From Aeromonas bivalvium (GTDB lineage Bacteria; Pseudomonadota; Gammaproteobacteria; Enterobacterales; Aeromonadaceae), in the NCBI RefSeq assembly GCF_000819765.1, contig NZ_CDBT01000015.1, positions 48,648 through 112,647 on the forward strand: 64,000 nucleotides of DNA, read 5' to 3'. Under the pieces are notes generated by a model that was not told the origin of the DNA, made no database searches, and saw only the letters and a program-made list of their open reading frames with translations. The translations under genes and the position numbers were made by a program. Positions 8,847-17,850 of this stretch are shown here, in pieces; positions within the stretch are counted from its first letter, which is position 1, and each line of letters starts with the position of its first letter.

Positions 8847-9866
8847 TCATTGACTCTCTGCACGCAGGTGGTAGTGGCGATTGCTGCCCTGCCCCAACAC
8901 CCCCTGCGACAGCAGATGCTGGAATACCCTGTCGACCTCCTCCAGGGAGAGCGAAAGCGCCTCTGCCACCCCCCGCTTGCTGCACTTGAGCTCGCCGCTC
9001 TCCAGACCTGAGCGCACCTGGGCTATCACCTCTGGCTCAGGCTCCAACCGGCTCGTCAGCTGGGGCTCGGTGGACTGGGGGTCGGCCTGCCGATCTACCC
9101 GCTTCTCCCGCGCCTGTTGCCACAACCATTGACGACGAAAGCGATTTTCCTCGCCAATCAGGCTGACGAAGAAGGCCCCGAACGCATCGAGCAGTATGGA
9201 GAGGAAACAGACCAGCAGGAACTGCACCTGACCTATGCTGATGCCCATGCCGTCCGCCAGGCTGCTCATCAACCCCAGCATGGAAGATTGCTCGTTGACC
9301 GGCTTGGCATCACGCTCCTGGCGCAGCTCGTCCTGCTTCAACCTCAGCCTGGTGTTGGCCTGCTGCAAGCCGCTGACACCGCTGGAGATACGCGCCATCT
9401 CTATGTACTTGCGCGCCGCCTCCTCGTTGAGCTGGATCTGGCGCTCTATGCTGGCGATCTGCTCGTCGAAGCGGGCGATCACCCGCTCATGGTGCGCCTG
9501 CTGGCTCAGCACCGTATTGGTGGCGCTGTTGATGCCCCCGATACTGCCGCCGATGGAGATGGCGGCCAGCACGCTGTAAAACAGCAAGGACCAGAAAGCG
9601 CCGCCAAGATCGCGCCGCGCCTTGCACTCGCCATATTCGTACCAGACGTAGAACTTGCCCAGTTCGAAGATGATGGCCAGACCGCCGAACAGCCACTTCA
9701 TCACCGGATTGTCGTCGATGGAGAGAAACAGCAGCAGGGAGAAGACGATGGAGGCCAGAATGGCCAGACCGGTAAAGCTGTACACAGTGGTCAGGGCAAA
9801 CCATCCCTTGGGATGGCGCAACTGATAAGGTGAGGAGAGAGCGGGCAAGGCGGAGTCTGTGTGCAT
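8847..9866 (-). CDS. Unrecognised four-helix membrane protein with periplasmic or cytoplasmic coiled coil and C-terminal winged-helix-like tail
   Basis: I do not recognise this 339-residue protein. Hydrophobic helices lie at about 22-50, 57-76, 89-112 (glycine-rich, AAISIGGSIGGINSA) and 212-237. Residues 120-188 form a charged heptad-like coiled coil between helices 3 and 4. The tail after 240 is polar; residues 293-330 (CSKRGVAEALSLSLEEVDRV, then a short turn and basic HYHLR) look like a small helix-turn-helix or winged helix. This suggests a membrane-anchored regulator or scaffold. The stop lies 8 bases from the convergent fosA stop. The gene is single, and no partner is visible. Confidence 0.75.
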   Translation of the reverse strand: MHTDSALPALSSPYQLRHPKGWFALTTVYSFTGLAILASIVFSLLLFLSIDDNPVMKWLFGGLAIIFELGKFYVWYEYGECKARRDLGGAFWSLLFYSVLAAISIGGSIGGINSATNTVLSQQAHHERVIARFDEQIASIERQIQLNEEAARKYIEMARISSGVSGLQQANTRLRLKQDELRQERDAKPVNEQSSMLGLMSSLADGMGISIGQVQFLLVCFLSILLDAFGAFFVSLIGEENRFRRQWLWQQAREKRVDRQADPQSTEPQLTSRLEPEPEVIAQVRSGLESGELKCSKRGVAEALSLSLEEVDRVFQHLLSQGVLGQGSNRHYHLRAESQ

Positions 9867-10091
9867 GGTCGGGACGGGGTGGTTGGTGTATCAGGCCGCC
9901 GATTATAGGGCCGCTGTGCCCGGATTGAAGGCTATCCCCCTGAAATAGCCTGAATTGGTAGACGTTCGGACAGGAGATGACCAAGTTGAACAGTTTGTCG
10001 GCCAGATGGCACCCCATCACCGGTTTTCACCTTGGCACCCGTCAGGCGAGATCTATACTGGGACCACGCTTCATCACTACAAGGACTGGAT

Positions 10092-10409
10092 ATGACACGA
10101 CACACCACTATGCTACTGGCTCTGCTTGCCATGAGCGCCGCGGTTCAGGCTGCCCCTCCCGGCAACAAGGATGGCGGCATCAGCATCTCGGGCGACCGGG
10201 TAAGCATAGATTTTGATACCAAAGAGTACGACTGGTGGCAGCGCAATTGCCTGGACATCAGCATAGGAGACAGTCGCCTGAGGACGGACTGCGGCAAGGT
10301 GGATGGCAAGTATCGGGATCACTACAACCGCAGCATCCATGGAGACAACAATCCGGGCCAGGGCCACAACAAATCCAAAGGCAACAACGGCAAGGGCAAG
10401 CACAACTAG
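10092..10409 (+). CDS. Small secreted protein, Gly/Asn/Lys/His-rich tail
   Basis: A 105-residue protein starting at the ATG at 10092, whose signal peptide (MTRHTTMLLALLAMSAAVQA) is clear. The mature part has an acidic central segment with two cysteines (about residues 53 and 67) that could form a disulphide. It ends in a low-complexity tail rich in Gly, Asn, Lys and His (GHNKSKGNNGKGKHN). An upstream in-frame ATG at 10032 is rejected because it would bury the signal peptide. No family recognised. The 225-base gap upstream holds no other gene. Confidence 0.65.
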   Translation: MTRHTTMLLALLAMSAAVQAAPPGNKDGGISISGDRVSIDFDTKEYDWWQRNCLDISIGDSRLRTDCGKVDGKYRDHYNRSIHGDNNPGQGHNKSKGNNGKGKHN

Positions 10410-10434
10410 CCAGCCTGTCGCCCCCACCGACTGA

Positions 10435-11178
10435 CTACCAGTAATTCTCCGAACTGATCTGACCTGGGGTGCGCCTCAGGTTCTTGGTCAGCCCCTGGGC
10501 GATGAGCGCAAGCTGGGTCGCCTTCACCATCTCGGGATTGCCGCAGATCATCACCTGGCTGTGCTTTGGGCTGAACGCCAGACCGACCCGTGCCTGCAAG
10601 GCGCCTTCGTCGATGGCCGCCGGGATCCGCCCCGCCATGGCGCCGGGCCAGGGCTCGCGGCTGACAAAGGGGACATAGTGCAACCGGCTGCCCAGCCGGG
10701 CCTGAAGTTCGGCGATCAGGGGCTGATAACTGAGTTCCTCCCCCCGCCTCACCCCATGCACCAGGATCAGGTTGTCGAAGCCTTGCTCCGCCTCCCCCGC
10801 CGCCAGGATGGAGAGGAAGGGGCCGATGGCGGTACCGGTGGAGAGCAGCCAGAGATCCCGGCCGGGGGGGATCTCGCTCAGGGTCAGGAATCCCGTGGCC
10901 TGGGATTGTACCAGCAGGGTATCACCCGGCTGCAGGGTGCCCAGGCTGGGGGTGAGTTCACCGCCCGGGATCTCCACCAGATAGAACTCGTGATAGGGGG
11001 TCGATGGCGGATTGACGAAGGAGTAGGCGCGCTGGATGCGGCGATCGCCCTGTTCGAGGGCCAGCTTGGTGAATTGCCCCGCCTGGTAGGGGGCCAGATC
11101 CGCCTCCACCCGCAGAGAAAACAGGGTATCCGTCCAGCGGATACGTTCGATGACACGTCCTTCAACCCAGGCCGCCAT
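10435..11178 (-). CDS. fpr: Ferredoxin (flavodoxin)-NADP+ reductase
   Basis: The 247-residue FAD enzyme passes electrons between NADPH and ferredoxin or flavodoxin. The FAD-binding motif RAYSFVNPP lies near residue 52. The NADP-binding core LLSTGTAIGPFLSIL is near 112, followed by HGVRRGEELSY. The C-terminus SSENYW ends in an aromatic residue that stacks on the flavin, as in E. coli Fpr. The start at the ATG 11178 has GGAGG 6 bases upstream; a GTG two codons earlier would overlap that site. No SoxS-type site is obvious in the short upstream gap, which is shared with the rplI terminator. Confidence 0.95.
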   Translation of the reverse strand: MAAWVEGRVIERIRWTDTLFSLRVEADLAPYQAGQFTKLALEQGDRRIQRAYSFVNPPSTPYHEFYLVEIPGGELTPSLGTLQPGDTLLVQSQATGFLTLSEIPPGRDLWLLSTGTAIGPFLSILAAGEAEQGFDNLILVHGVRRGEELSYQPLIAELQARLGSRLHYVPFVSREPWPGAMAGRIPAAIDEGALQARVGLAFSPKHSQVMICGNPEMVKATQLALIAQGLTKNLRRTPGQISSENYW

Positions 11179-11230
11179 GGGCACCTCCCGCGCAAAAACA
11201 GTCTCTTACTGTAGCTTGGCGGCCCAAAAT

Positions 11231-11259
11231 AAAAAACCCGCGCCTTGGCGCGGGTTTTT
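11231..11259 (-). terminator. Terminator of the rpsF-rpsR-rplI operon
   Basis: CCCGCGCC-TT-GGCGCGGG (11237-11254) is flanked by AAAAAA and TTTTT, a textbook intrinsic terminator readable from both strands. It lies 20 bases beyond the rplI stop. Confidence 0.93.
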
Positions 11260-11278
11260 CTGCAACAGCGAATCGCTA

Positions 11279-11725
11279 TTACAGGGCAACAACCTGGATC
11301 TGTACGGTTGCTTTGACGTCAGCGTGCAGCTGAACAACAACTTCGTACTCGCCGGTGTTGCGCAGAACGTTGCCCATGCGGACCTCGCTCTTGGCAACGG
11401 CGACGCCGGCAGCAGTGATGGCTTCAGCCACGTCACGGGTACCGATGGAACCGAACAGCTTGCCTTCGTCGCCCGCTTTGGAAGCGATGACAACGGCAGC
11501 CAGTTCACCCAGCTTGGCAGCGCGCTCTTCAGCGGCAACTTTACCGGCAGCCAGTTTGGCTTCCAGTTCAGCACGGCGAGCATCGAAGGTCTCGATGTTG
11601 GCCTTGGTAGCCATAACGGCTTTGCCTTGCGGGATCAGATAGTTACGGGCGTAGCCAGCTTTAACAGTGACTTGATCACCCAGACCGCCCAGTTTGGCGA
11701 TTTTGTCGAGCAGGATAACTTGCAT
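11279..11725 (-). CDS. rplI: 50S ribosomal protein L9
   Basis: 148 residues, the family length. The N-terminal domain begins [19 protein letters not shown] and contains the GYARNYLIP rRNA-binding stretch; a long connecting helix and the C-terminal domain ([12 protein letters not shown]) follow. L9 binds domain V of 23S rRNA near the L1 stalk and helps keep the reading frame. Last gene of the rpsF-rpsR-rplI unit, 49 bases after rpsR. Confidence 0.98.
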   Translation of the reverse strand: MQVILLDKIAKLGGLGDQVTVKAGYARNYLIPQGKAVMATKANIETFDARRAELEAKLAAGKVAAEERAAKLGELAAVVIASKAGDEGKLFGSIGTRDVAEAITAAGVAVAKSEVRMGNVLRNTGEYEVVVQLHADVKATVQIQVVAL

Positions 11726-11774
11726 TACCTTTCCTCTAATGAAGTTGAGTTAGGCTTAAGTGCCGGACCGATGC

Positions 11775-12017
<243 letters not shown>

Positions 12018-12037
12018 CTATGTCAGTGATCTAAGAA

Positions 12038-12424
12038 TTACTCTTCGGAGGAAGCTTCAGTCGCTTCTTCGCGGCGCTCGTCGTCACGACGGGGGAAGCG
12101 CTCTTCTTTGGCCTTGGCCATCGGAGAAACTTCGGTCACGGCGTGCTTGGTGCGCATGATCATGTTGCGGATAACGGCATCGTTGAAGCGGAAGTTGGTT
12201 TCCAGCTCATCGATAACGGCTTGCTCTGCTTCTACGTTCAGCAGAACGTAGTGGGCTTTGTGCAGTTTGTCGATCGGGTAAGCCAGTTGACGGCGGCCCC
12301 AATCTTCCAGGCGGTGAATGGTACCGCCGGCAGCGGTGATCGCGCCGGTGTAACGCTCGATCATGCCGGGAACTTGCTCGCTCTGGTCCGGATGAACCAT
12401 GAAGACGATTTCGTAATGACGCAT
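12038..12424 (-). CDS. rpsF: 30S ribosomal protein S6
   Basis: 128 residues, beginning [20 protein letters not shown] and containing [14 protein letters not shown] and the strand that contacts S18. The C-terminal tail is acidic and charged ([13 protein letters not shown]), ending in Glu-Glu as in the E. coli protein, to which RimK can add further glutamates. First gene of the operon; the 270-base gap upstream is shared with divergent mntH and holds a structured leader. Confidence 0.98.
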   Translation of the reverse strand: MRHYEIVFMVHPDQSEQVPGMIERYTGAITAAGGTIHRLEDWGRRQLAYPIDKLHKAHYVLLNVEAEQAVIDELETNFRFNDAVIRNMIMRTKHAVTEVSPMAKAKEERFPRRDDERREEATEASSEE

Positions 12425-12448
12425 TTTAGCTCCTTACGGATTAATTCA

Positions 12449-12481
12449 GCCTCCGCCCAGGTGCAGCCAGACCTCGGAGGC
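12449..12481 (-). promoter_or_regulatory. Possible S6:S18 autoregulatory leader hairpin of rpsF
   Basis: On the minus strand the leader reads GCCTCCG-AGGT-loop-ACCT-GGG-CGGAGGC: two stacked stems with a three-base bulge on the 3' side, 25 bases before the rpsF ATG. A bulged hairpin bound by the S6:S18 complex is known in many rpsF leaders. The published motif has CCG in the bulge and this one has GGG, so the match is to shape rather than sequence. Confidence 0.45.
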
Positions 12482-12636
12482 AAGGAACGTATGGTGTGTT
12501 TAGACGCTGCTTTCTAGGGCGGCGTATTGTACGAAATCGACACAGCGACTGCAACCGGCACCTGCCCCTGTCGCCACGAAATATTTCCCCGCTCCGCCAT
12601 TCCGATTTCTCTATGGGCTTCATCTAAAATCACAAT

Positions 12637-12651
12637 TGATAATAATTATCA
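12637..12651. promoter_or_regulatory. Fur box in the mntH promoter
   Basis: TGATAAT-A-ATTATCA is a perfect 7-1-7 inverted repeat, the core of the Fur consensus. It overlaps a likely -35 (TTGATA, 12636-12641) and the spacer before a likely -10 (TATGCT, 12660-12665, 18-base spacing) of mntH. Iron-loaded Fur should therefore block mntH transcription. No separate MntR operator is evident. Confidence 0.85.
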
Positions 12652-12694
12652 TTTACGGCTATGCTAACGCCATATCCCTACGGAGGATGCCGTT

Positions 12695-13918
12695 ATGCAA
12701 CCCGCTGCCACCCTTGCCCTGGCCCCACGCAAACTCAAAGCCAGTCTGCTGGGTCCCGCCTTCATCGCCGCCATCGGTTATATCGATCCGGGCAACTTCG
12801 CCACCAATATCCAGGCTGGATCCACCTTCGGCTACCAGCTGCTGTGGGTGGTGGTGTGGGCCAACCTGATGGCCATGCTGGTACAGACACTCTCTGCCAA
12901 GCTCGGCATAGTCACCAGCAAGAATCTAGCGGAGCACATCCGCGACAGGCTGCCCAGGCCGGCGGTCTGGGCCTACTGGGTGCAGGCGGAGATCATCGCC
13001 ATGGCCACGGATCTCGCCGAGTTCATCGGCGCCGCCGTGGGCTTCAAGCTGCTGCTCGGGGTCACCCTGCTGGAGGGAGCCTGCATCACGGCCGTGGCGA
13101 CCTGGGGCATTCTCATGCTGCAGAGCCGGGGCCAGAAGCCACTGGAGTACGTGGTGGGCGGCCTGTTGCTGTTCGTGGCGGCGGCCTATATCGTCGAGCT
13201 GGTGTTCTCCCGCCCCCATCTGCCAAGCCTGCTGGAGGGTGCCCTCTTCCCCGGCCTGCCCAATAACGAGGCTATCTACCTTGCCGCCGGCATGCTCGGG
13301 GCCACAGTGATGCCCCATGTGATCTATCTCCACTCGGCCCTGACCCAGCATGGCGAGGGGCAGGAGCCGATCCACCAGCGCCTGCATGCCACCCGGGTCG
13401 ACGTGGCCATCGCCATGACCATCGCCGGCTTCGTCAATCTCGCCATGGTGGCCATGGCGGCCGCCGCCTTCCACGCCTCTGGCCATCATGACGTGGCCGA
13501 GCTGGAGTCCGCCTATCAGACCCTCACCCCCTTGCTGGGCCCGGCCGCCGCCACCCTGTTCGGGCTCTCCCTGGTCGCCTCCGGCATCTCCTCCACCGTG
13601 GTGGGCACCCTGGCGGGCCAGGTGGTGATGCAGGGCTTCGTGCGCTTCACCATTCCCCTCTGGCTGCGGCGCCTCATCACCATGATCCCGGCCTTCATCG
13701 TGATCGCCATGGGGCTCAATACCACGGAGATCCTGGTGCTGAGCCAGGTGATCCTGAGCTTTGGCATCGCGCTCGCACTGATCCCCCTGCTGATCCTGAC
13801 CGGTGACGGCGCCCTGATGGGGGAGTATCGCAACCATGCGGTTACCCAGGCGCTGGGACGTCTCATCGTCGCCCTGGTGATCGGCCTCAATGCCTATCTG
13901 CTGGTCTCCCTCCTCTGA
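12695..13918 (+). CDS. mntH: Nramp-family divalent metal (Mn2+/Fe2+) proton symporter
   Basis: 407 residues with about eleven membrane helices. The signature metal-binding helices are intact: [11 protein letters not shown] in TM1 (about residues 28-38) and [10 protein letters not shown] in TM6 (about 206-215). MntH imports manganese, and iron less well, using the proton gradient, and supports resistance to oxidative stress. GGAG lies before the ATG at 12695. The Fur box at 12637-12651 indicates iron control. The gene is monocistronic; a 12-bp inverted repeat lies just past the stop. Confidence 0.97.
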   Translation: MQPAATLALAPRKLKASLLGPAFIAAIGYIDPGNFATNIQAGSTFGYQLLWVVVWANLMAMLVQTLSAKLGIVTSKNLAEHIRDRLPRPAVWAYWVQAEIIAMATDLAEFIGAAVGFKLLLGVTLLEGACITAVATWGILMLQSRGQKPLEYVVGGLLLFVAAAYIVELVFSRPHLPSLLEGALFPGLPNNEAIYLAAGMLGATVMPHVIYLHSALTQHGEGQEPIHQRLHATRVDVAIAMTIAGFVNLAMVAMAAAAFHASGHHDVAELESAYQTLTPLLGPAAATLFGLSLVASGISSTVVGTLAGQVVMQGFVRFTIPLWLRRLITMIPAFIVIAMGLNTTEILVLSQVILSFGIALALIPLLILTGDGALMGEYRNHAVTQALGRLIVALVIGLNAYLLVSLL

Positions 13919-13924
13919 TCGCCG

Positions 13925-13956
13925 CCTGGCTCATTATCCCGGGTTAATGAGCCAGG
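13925..13956. repeat. Perfect inverted repeat after mntH
   Basis: CCTGGCTCATTA (13925-13936) and TAATGAGCCAGG (13945-13956) are exact complements around TCCCGGGT, which is itself nearly self-complementary. It starts 6 bases after the mntH stop and would form a stable hairpin. No T-run follows on either strand, so it may stabilise the 3' end or act with Rho rather than terminate by itself. Confidence 0.6.
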
Positions 13957-14004
13957 ACTCCCTTTGCGTTATGCTGCGCTCCTGTTCTCTCACAGGAGTA
14001 TCCC

Positions 14005-14853
14005 ATGCAACATACCCGCGCCAGCTTCGTGCTGGGCCATCATCAGGAGCAGGCCAGCGTGCGCCATTGCCAGGGGGGCGAGCCGACCCTGCTGGTGACC
14101 GATCTCACCCCCTTCCACCCCCAGAGCCATCTCTGGCCCGATCAGCCTGGTGATGTGGGCACGGTGCGCTGGGATGACGGCGAGGCGGCCGTCGGTCCCT
14201 GCCGCATGGGAGCCATCAGTCCGGCAGGCGAGCTGTTCGTGGATACGGAGATCCCGGTCAAACGGGGAGCGGAGGGCTGGACCTTCGTGGTGGTACATCC
14301 CCTGGCGGGCGCCCACACCCTGCCCGTCGGCACCCAGGTTGAATTGCAGGTTGACACCGCCGCCCGCCATGCCTTCAGCCTGGGTCACAGCGCCTGCCAT
14401 CTGGCGGCCCTGGCGCTCAACCGAGCCCTTATCCCTTACTGGCGCAAGGCGGTGAGCGAACACGACGCCCTGGGCCAGCCCGACTTCGATCGCCTCGCCA
14501 TCCAGCACTCGCGGGTCGAGCCCCATGGCTCACGGGAGCAGTACCGCATCGGCAAGAGCCTGCGCAAGAAAGGGATCAACGGCGAGCCCCTGCTGGCGGA
14601 GCTGGCGCAGATAGAAGAGAGGGTCAACAAGCAAGTTGCCGACTGGCTGGCGGCGGGCGGCGAGATCCGCCGCTCATGGGACGGCGAGGCCATCATAGAT
14701 TCGCGCTACTGGCACTGCACCCTTGAAGGAAAAGAGGTGACCATTCCCTGCGGCGGCACCCATGTCGCCAGCCTGGCGGACCTGGGTCGGGTCAGGGTGA
14801 CGCTGACCCACGACGACGAGGGCTTCAGCCTGCACACCCGGGTCCTGCCCTGA
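14005..14853 (+). CDS. AlaX-like alanyl-tRNA editing protein
   Basis: The 282-residue protein carries the metal site of the AlaRS/ThrRS editing domain: HxxxH at His128-His132 (LGHSACHLAALAL) and CxxxH at Cys249-His253 (CGGTHVASLADLG). The HSACHL, CGGTH and downstream GRVRVTL pattern fits free-standing AlaX proteins, which remove serine or glycine wrongly attached to tRNA-Ala. A roughly 110-residue N-terminal beta-rich part precedes the site. The RVEPHGSREQY segment replaces the usual spacer. Monocistronic, 86 bases after mntH, and convergent with the DMT transporter gene. Confidence 0.8.
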   Translation: MQHTRASFVLGHHQEQASVRHCQGGEPTLLVTDLTPFHPQSHLWPDQPGDVGTVRWDDGEAAVGPCRMGAISPAGELFVDTEIPVKRGAEGWTFVVVHPLAGAHTLPVGTQVELQVDTAARHAFSLGHSACHLAALALNRALIPYWRKAVSEHDALGQPDFDRLAIQHSRVEPHGSREQYRIGKSLRKKGINGEPLLAELAQIEERVNKQVADWLAAGGEIRRSWDGEAIIDSRYWHCTLEGKEVTIPCGGTHVASLADLGRVRVTLTHDDEGFSLHTRVLP

Positions 14854-14877
14854 CCCGCACGGGCAGCGCCTCTGCGG

Positions 14878-15738
14878 CTAACCCAGCCGGCGCTGCCAGT
14901 GGATAGCGAGCAGGATCAGGGCGACCCCGAGCCAGAGGTTCCAGCTGGGGATCTCGGCAAACAGCCAGACCCCCAGCAGCATCACGAACATCAGGCCCGA
15001 GTATTCGGTGGCGGCGATGCGGCTCGCCTCCACCTGTCGATAGGCATAGAAGCAGCTGGCATGATAGAGCAGCTGCATCAGGCCGCTGCCCCCGATCAGG
15101 GCCAGCAGTCGCCAGTCGAGGGGCTGCCAGTGGCCGATCGCCAGACCGGCGGTGAGGGGTATCGCCATCAGGTTGGCCCAGAACAGGGCCGCCACCACCG
15201 ACATCCCCGCCGGCAGCTTGCGTCCCGTGATATTGAACAGCGCCAGGGTGAAAGCGGTGAGCAGGGCGCCGAGCCCGGCGAGATGAAAATCCCCGGGATT
15301 GAGCACCAGCAGCACCCCCAGCAGCCCGAGCCCCCCCAGCAACCAGATGCGGGAGTGGATCTTCTCACCCAGCAGCCAGGCCGCCAGCGGCAGGGTAAGC
15401 AGGGGCGAGACATAGAAGATGGCATTGGCGCTGGCCAACGGCAGCTGGGTCAGCGCCAGCATCATGCCGCCGCCCCCGAGCAGGCAGAGATGGCCCCGCA
15501 GCAGGTGCCACTTCCAGGCCCCCAATCCCCAGGCCGACCTCGGCACCCTTGCCATCAGCGGCAACAGCAGCAGCAGGGTGAACAGCTGGCGCAGCAACAT
15601 GTATTGCAGCGGACTGAAACCGGGACCGATCAGCTTGACCAGCACGTCAGAGAAGGCCTGGGCCAGGTTCCCCAGGATCAGGGTGATGATGGCGAAGGTT
15701 TGCAGGTCGAGGGCGAAGTGCTTGCGGATCAGCTCCAT
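14878..15738 (-). CDS. DMT superfamily (EamA) transporter
   Basis: 286 residues with ten predicted membrane helices arranged as two EamA repeats: residues about 15-140, including SPLQYMLLRQLFTLLLLLPL, and about 150-283, including AATEYSGLMFVMLLGVWLF. Proteins of this type export amino acids or small metabolites; the substrate cannot be read. A 238-base gap separates it from elaA upstream. That gap contains AT-rich sequence suited to a promoter but no further gene. Confidence 0.85.
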   Translation of the reverse strand: MELIRKHFALDLQTFAIITLILGNLAQAFSDVLVKLIGPGFSPLQYMLLRQLFTLLLLLPLMARVPRSAWGLGAWKWHLLRGHLCLLGGGGMMLALTQLPLASANAIFYVSPLLTLPLAAWLLGEKIHSRIWLLGGLGLLGVLLVLNPGDFHLAGLGALLTAFTLALFNITGRKLPAGMSVVAALFWANLMAIPLTAGLAIGHWQPLDWRLLALIGGSGLMQLLYHASCFYAYRQVEASRIAATEYSGLMFVMLLGVWLFAEIPSWNLWLGVALILLAIHWQRRLG

Positions 15739-15976
15739 CGCCCCTCCCCGTCCGGGCAGAGGGCAGCCATGACTCGGCTTGGCGGCAAGACTTTCGGATC
15801 TTGTTCAGCATTTAATGCGAAATTTGCCACTTTCGACTGCCTCTATCGGATATTGGCGGTTAATCATGCAAAGGATACGGACTAACTCCGGCCTGGGCAT
15901 CCGATTTCTTTACTACCTCAAGACATAATAATTTCATTGTTATGCCTAAAAGGCATTAGATGCCCCGGTGCTGCCC

Positions 15977-16426
15977 TCAGGGGCGAACCATGCCGATATG
16001 CAGTATCTCGTCCTCGAGGTAGGCGTCTCCCTCGGGCCGAAAACCGTGGCGGGCATAAAAATCCTGCAGATGGGCCTGGGCGCCCAGATAAACGGGAGCC
16101 TGAGGCCAGAGCCGTGCACACTCGGCATCTGCCCGCTCCATCAGCCGATGGCCCAGGCCGCCGCCACGGGCCTCTGGCGCCGTGACCACCCGGCCTATCA
16201 CCGCAAAGCCCGGCTTCACCAGATCCGGCGCCAGCAGGCGGGCATAGGCGACCAGTTCGCCCTCCTGCCACCCCAGCAGGTGCAGCACCTCGCCCTGCTT
16301 GTCCAGCCCGTCCATATCGAGGAAGGGGCAGGTCTGCTCCACCACGAACACCCGGGAACGCAGCACCAGCAGGTCATAGAGTTCATGTAACGAGAGGGCA
16401 TCGAAGCCCTTGAGGGTCCAATCCAT
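15977..16426 (-). CDS. elaA: GNAT family acyltransferase ElaA
   Basis: 149 residues. It begins with the ElaA pattern (LHELYDLLVLRSRVFVVEQ, then CPFLDMDGLD). The acetyl-CoA loop is VIGRVVTAPEARGGGLGHRL near residues 75-95, and ARHGF followed by EDEILHIGM ends the fold. ElaA proteins are protein- or small-molecule N-acetyltransferases whose substrates are poorly known. The gene stands alone on the minus strand between the Crp-like regulator and the DMT transporter. Confidence 0.9.
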   Translation of the reverse strand: MDWTLKGFDALSLHELYDLLVLRSRVFVVEQTCPFLDMDGLDKQGEVLHLLGWQEGELVAYARLLAPDLVKPGFAVIGRVVTAPEARGGGLGHRLMERADAECARLWPQAPVYLGAQAHLQDFYARHGFRPEGDAYLEDEILHIGMVRP

Positions 16427-16533
16427 AGCTGACTCCTTGGGAACAAGCCGCCAGCATAGCGCCGCGGCCCGTGCCTCGCATTAACCTTGGTTAATGAAGC
16501 GACGTGAAGCGGGTCGGACTGGCTTGCCTCGCG

Positions 16534-17100
16534 CTAGCGCCCGGCCAGGCGCTTGCGAATGCGGCTCAGGCTGATGGGGGTAATGCCGAGGTAGGCCGCC
16601 ACCTGATGGTCGGGCAGGCGGGCATCCAGATCGGGGAAGTGACTCAGGAAGTGCTGATAACGAGCCTGGGGCGTGCCGGTGAGCAACAGCAGCTCCTTCT
16701 CCTCCTTGATGCGCAGCTGGACCGCGACCAGATGCTGGTACCAGGCGGGCCAGAGCCTGTGCCCGCGCAGGCTGGCGAGGGGAAACACCAGCAGGCGGCA
16801 GGGCTCCAGGGCCTCCACGCTGCAGCGGGCCGGCTGGCCGCTGAGTTGATGGTGAAAGTCGAGAAACTCGTCCCCCTCCCAGTAGAACTCCTTGATATAT
16901 TCGCGGCCATCCTCGAGGACGACCCTGGCCCGCAGCAGACCCTGCTCGACCCGGACCAGCAGATCCGGACGATCGCCCGCCCGCCACAATGATTCCCTCG
17001 GCGCCAGCAAGAGGGGCCGGGCAAAAGAGAGGAGGCCCCTGGCCTCCTGCTCATCGATGTGGGGATCCCGGCAAAACGGGGGTCGCTCCATCACGTTCAT
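16534..17100 (-). CDS. Crp/Fnr family transcriptional regulator
   Basis: 188 residues. The N-terminal cyclic-nucleotide-binding fold has the jelly-roll pattern RAGDRPDLLVRVEQGLLRAR around residues 40-60 and YWEGDEFLDFHHQLSG around 72-88. A dimer helix and a short C-terminal helix-turn-helix follow (DHQVAAYLGITPISLSRIRK). There is no Cys set for an iron-sulphur cluster and the PGE phosphate-binding arginine motif is not conserved, so the effector is unknown. It ends 1 base before the rlmB reading frame begins on the same strand. Confidence 0.85.
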   Translation of the reverse strand: MNVMERPPFCRDPHIDEQEARGLLSFARPLLLAPRESLWRAGDRPDLLVRVEQGLLRARVVLEDGREYIKEFYWEGDEFLDFHHQLSGQPARCSVEALEPCRLLVFPLASLRGHRLWPAWYQHLVAVQLRIKEEKELLLLTGTPQARYQHFLSHFPDLDARLPDHQVAAYLGITPISLSRIRKRLAGR

Positions 17101-17850
17101 TCAACCACGGCGCTGACGCACCACTTCGAACAGGCAGACGCCGGTCGCCACCGAGACGTTGAGGCTCGATACCGCCCCCGCCATGGGAATGCTCACCAGT
17201 TCGTCGCAGTGCTCGCGGGTCAGGCGGCGCATCCCCTTGCCCTCGGCACCCATCACCAGCGCCATCGGGCCGGTCAGTTTGGCCTGATAGAGGTCGTGAT
17301 CCGCCTCGCCGGCGGTGCCGACGATCCAGACGCCCCGCTCCTGCAGCTCGCGCAGGCTGCGGGCCAGGTTGGTGACCTGGATCAGCGGCACCACCTCGGC
17401 GGCGCCACAGGCGACCTTGCGCACCACAGGGGTCAGGCCGGTGGCCTTGTCCCGCGGTACGATCACCGCATGCACACCCGCCGCATCGGCGCTGCGCAGG
17501 CAGGCGCCGAGGTTGTGGGGATCCGTCACCCCGTCCAGCACCAGCAGGAAAGGCTGAGCTTCTTGTGAGGCCAGGTTGTCCAGCAGGCTGGCCAGATCGT
17601 GCTCGGCCAGCTTGGGGGACTCCTTCACCCGGGCCAGTATGCCCTGGTGATTGTTGCCCTCGGCCTTGTCATCGAGCGCCTTGCGGTTGACGTTCTGCAC
17701 CCGGATGCCGAGTGACTCCAGCTCGGCGAGGAGCGGCAGCAGCCGCTCGTCGTCGCGGCCCTTGAGGGCCCACACCTCGATGAAACGCTCCGGGGTGCGC
17801 TCCAGCTGGGCGCTGACGGCGTGAATGCCGTAGATCAGTTCAGTACTCAT
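17101..17850 (-). CDS. rlmB: 23S rRNA (guanosine-2251-2'-O)-methyltransferase
   Basis: 249-residue SPOUT enzyme that methylates G2251 in the P-loop of 23S rRNA with S-adenosylmethionine. The N-terminal RNA-binding domain begins [18 protein letters not shown]. The knotted catalytic domain has [20 protein letters not shown] and the SAM-binding end [11 protein letters not shown], then [18 protein letters not shown]. Its ATG overlaps the rnr stop by 4 bases (17847-17850), so translation is coupled; the rnr-rlmB order is the same in E. coli. Confidence 0.97.
   Translation of the reverse strand: MSTELIYGIHAVSAQLERTPERFIEVWALKGRDDERLLPLLAELESLGIRVQNVNRKALDDKAEGNNHQGILARVKESPKLAEHDLASLLDNLASQEAQPFLLVLDGVTDPHNLGACLRSADAAGVHAVIVPRDKATGLTPVVRKVACGAAEVVPLIQVTNLARSLRELQERGVWIVGTAGEADHDLYQAKLTGPMALVMGAEGKGMRRLTREHCDELVSIPMAGAVSSLNVSVATGVCLFEVVRQRRG

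Noticed and set aside
15942-15957. ATGCCT/AGGCAT hairpin after elaA as terminator
   Set aside because: Six-base stem and no U-run; too weak to list.
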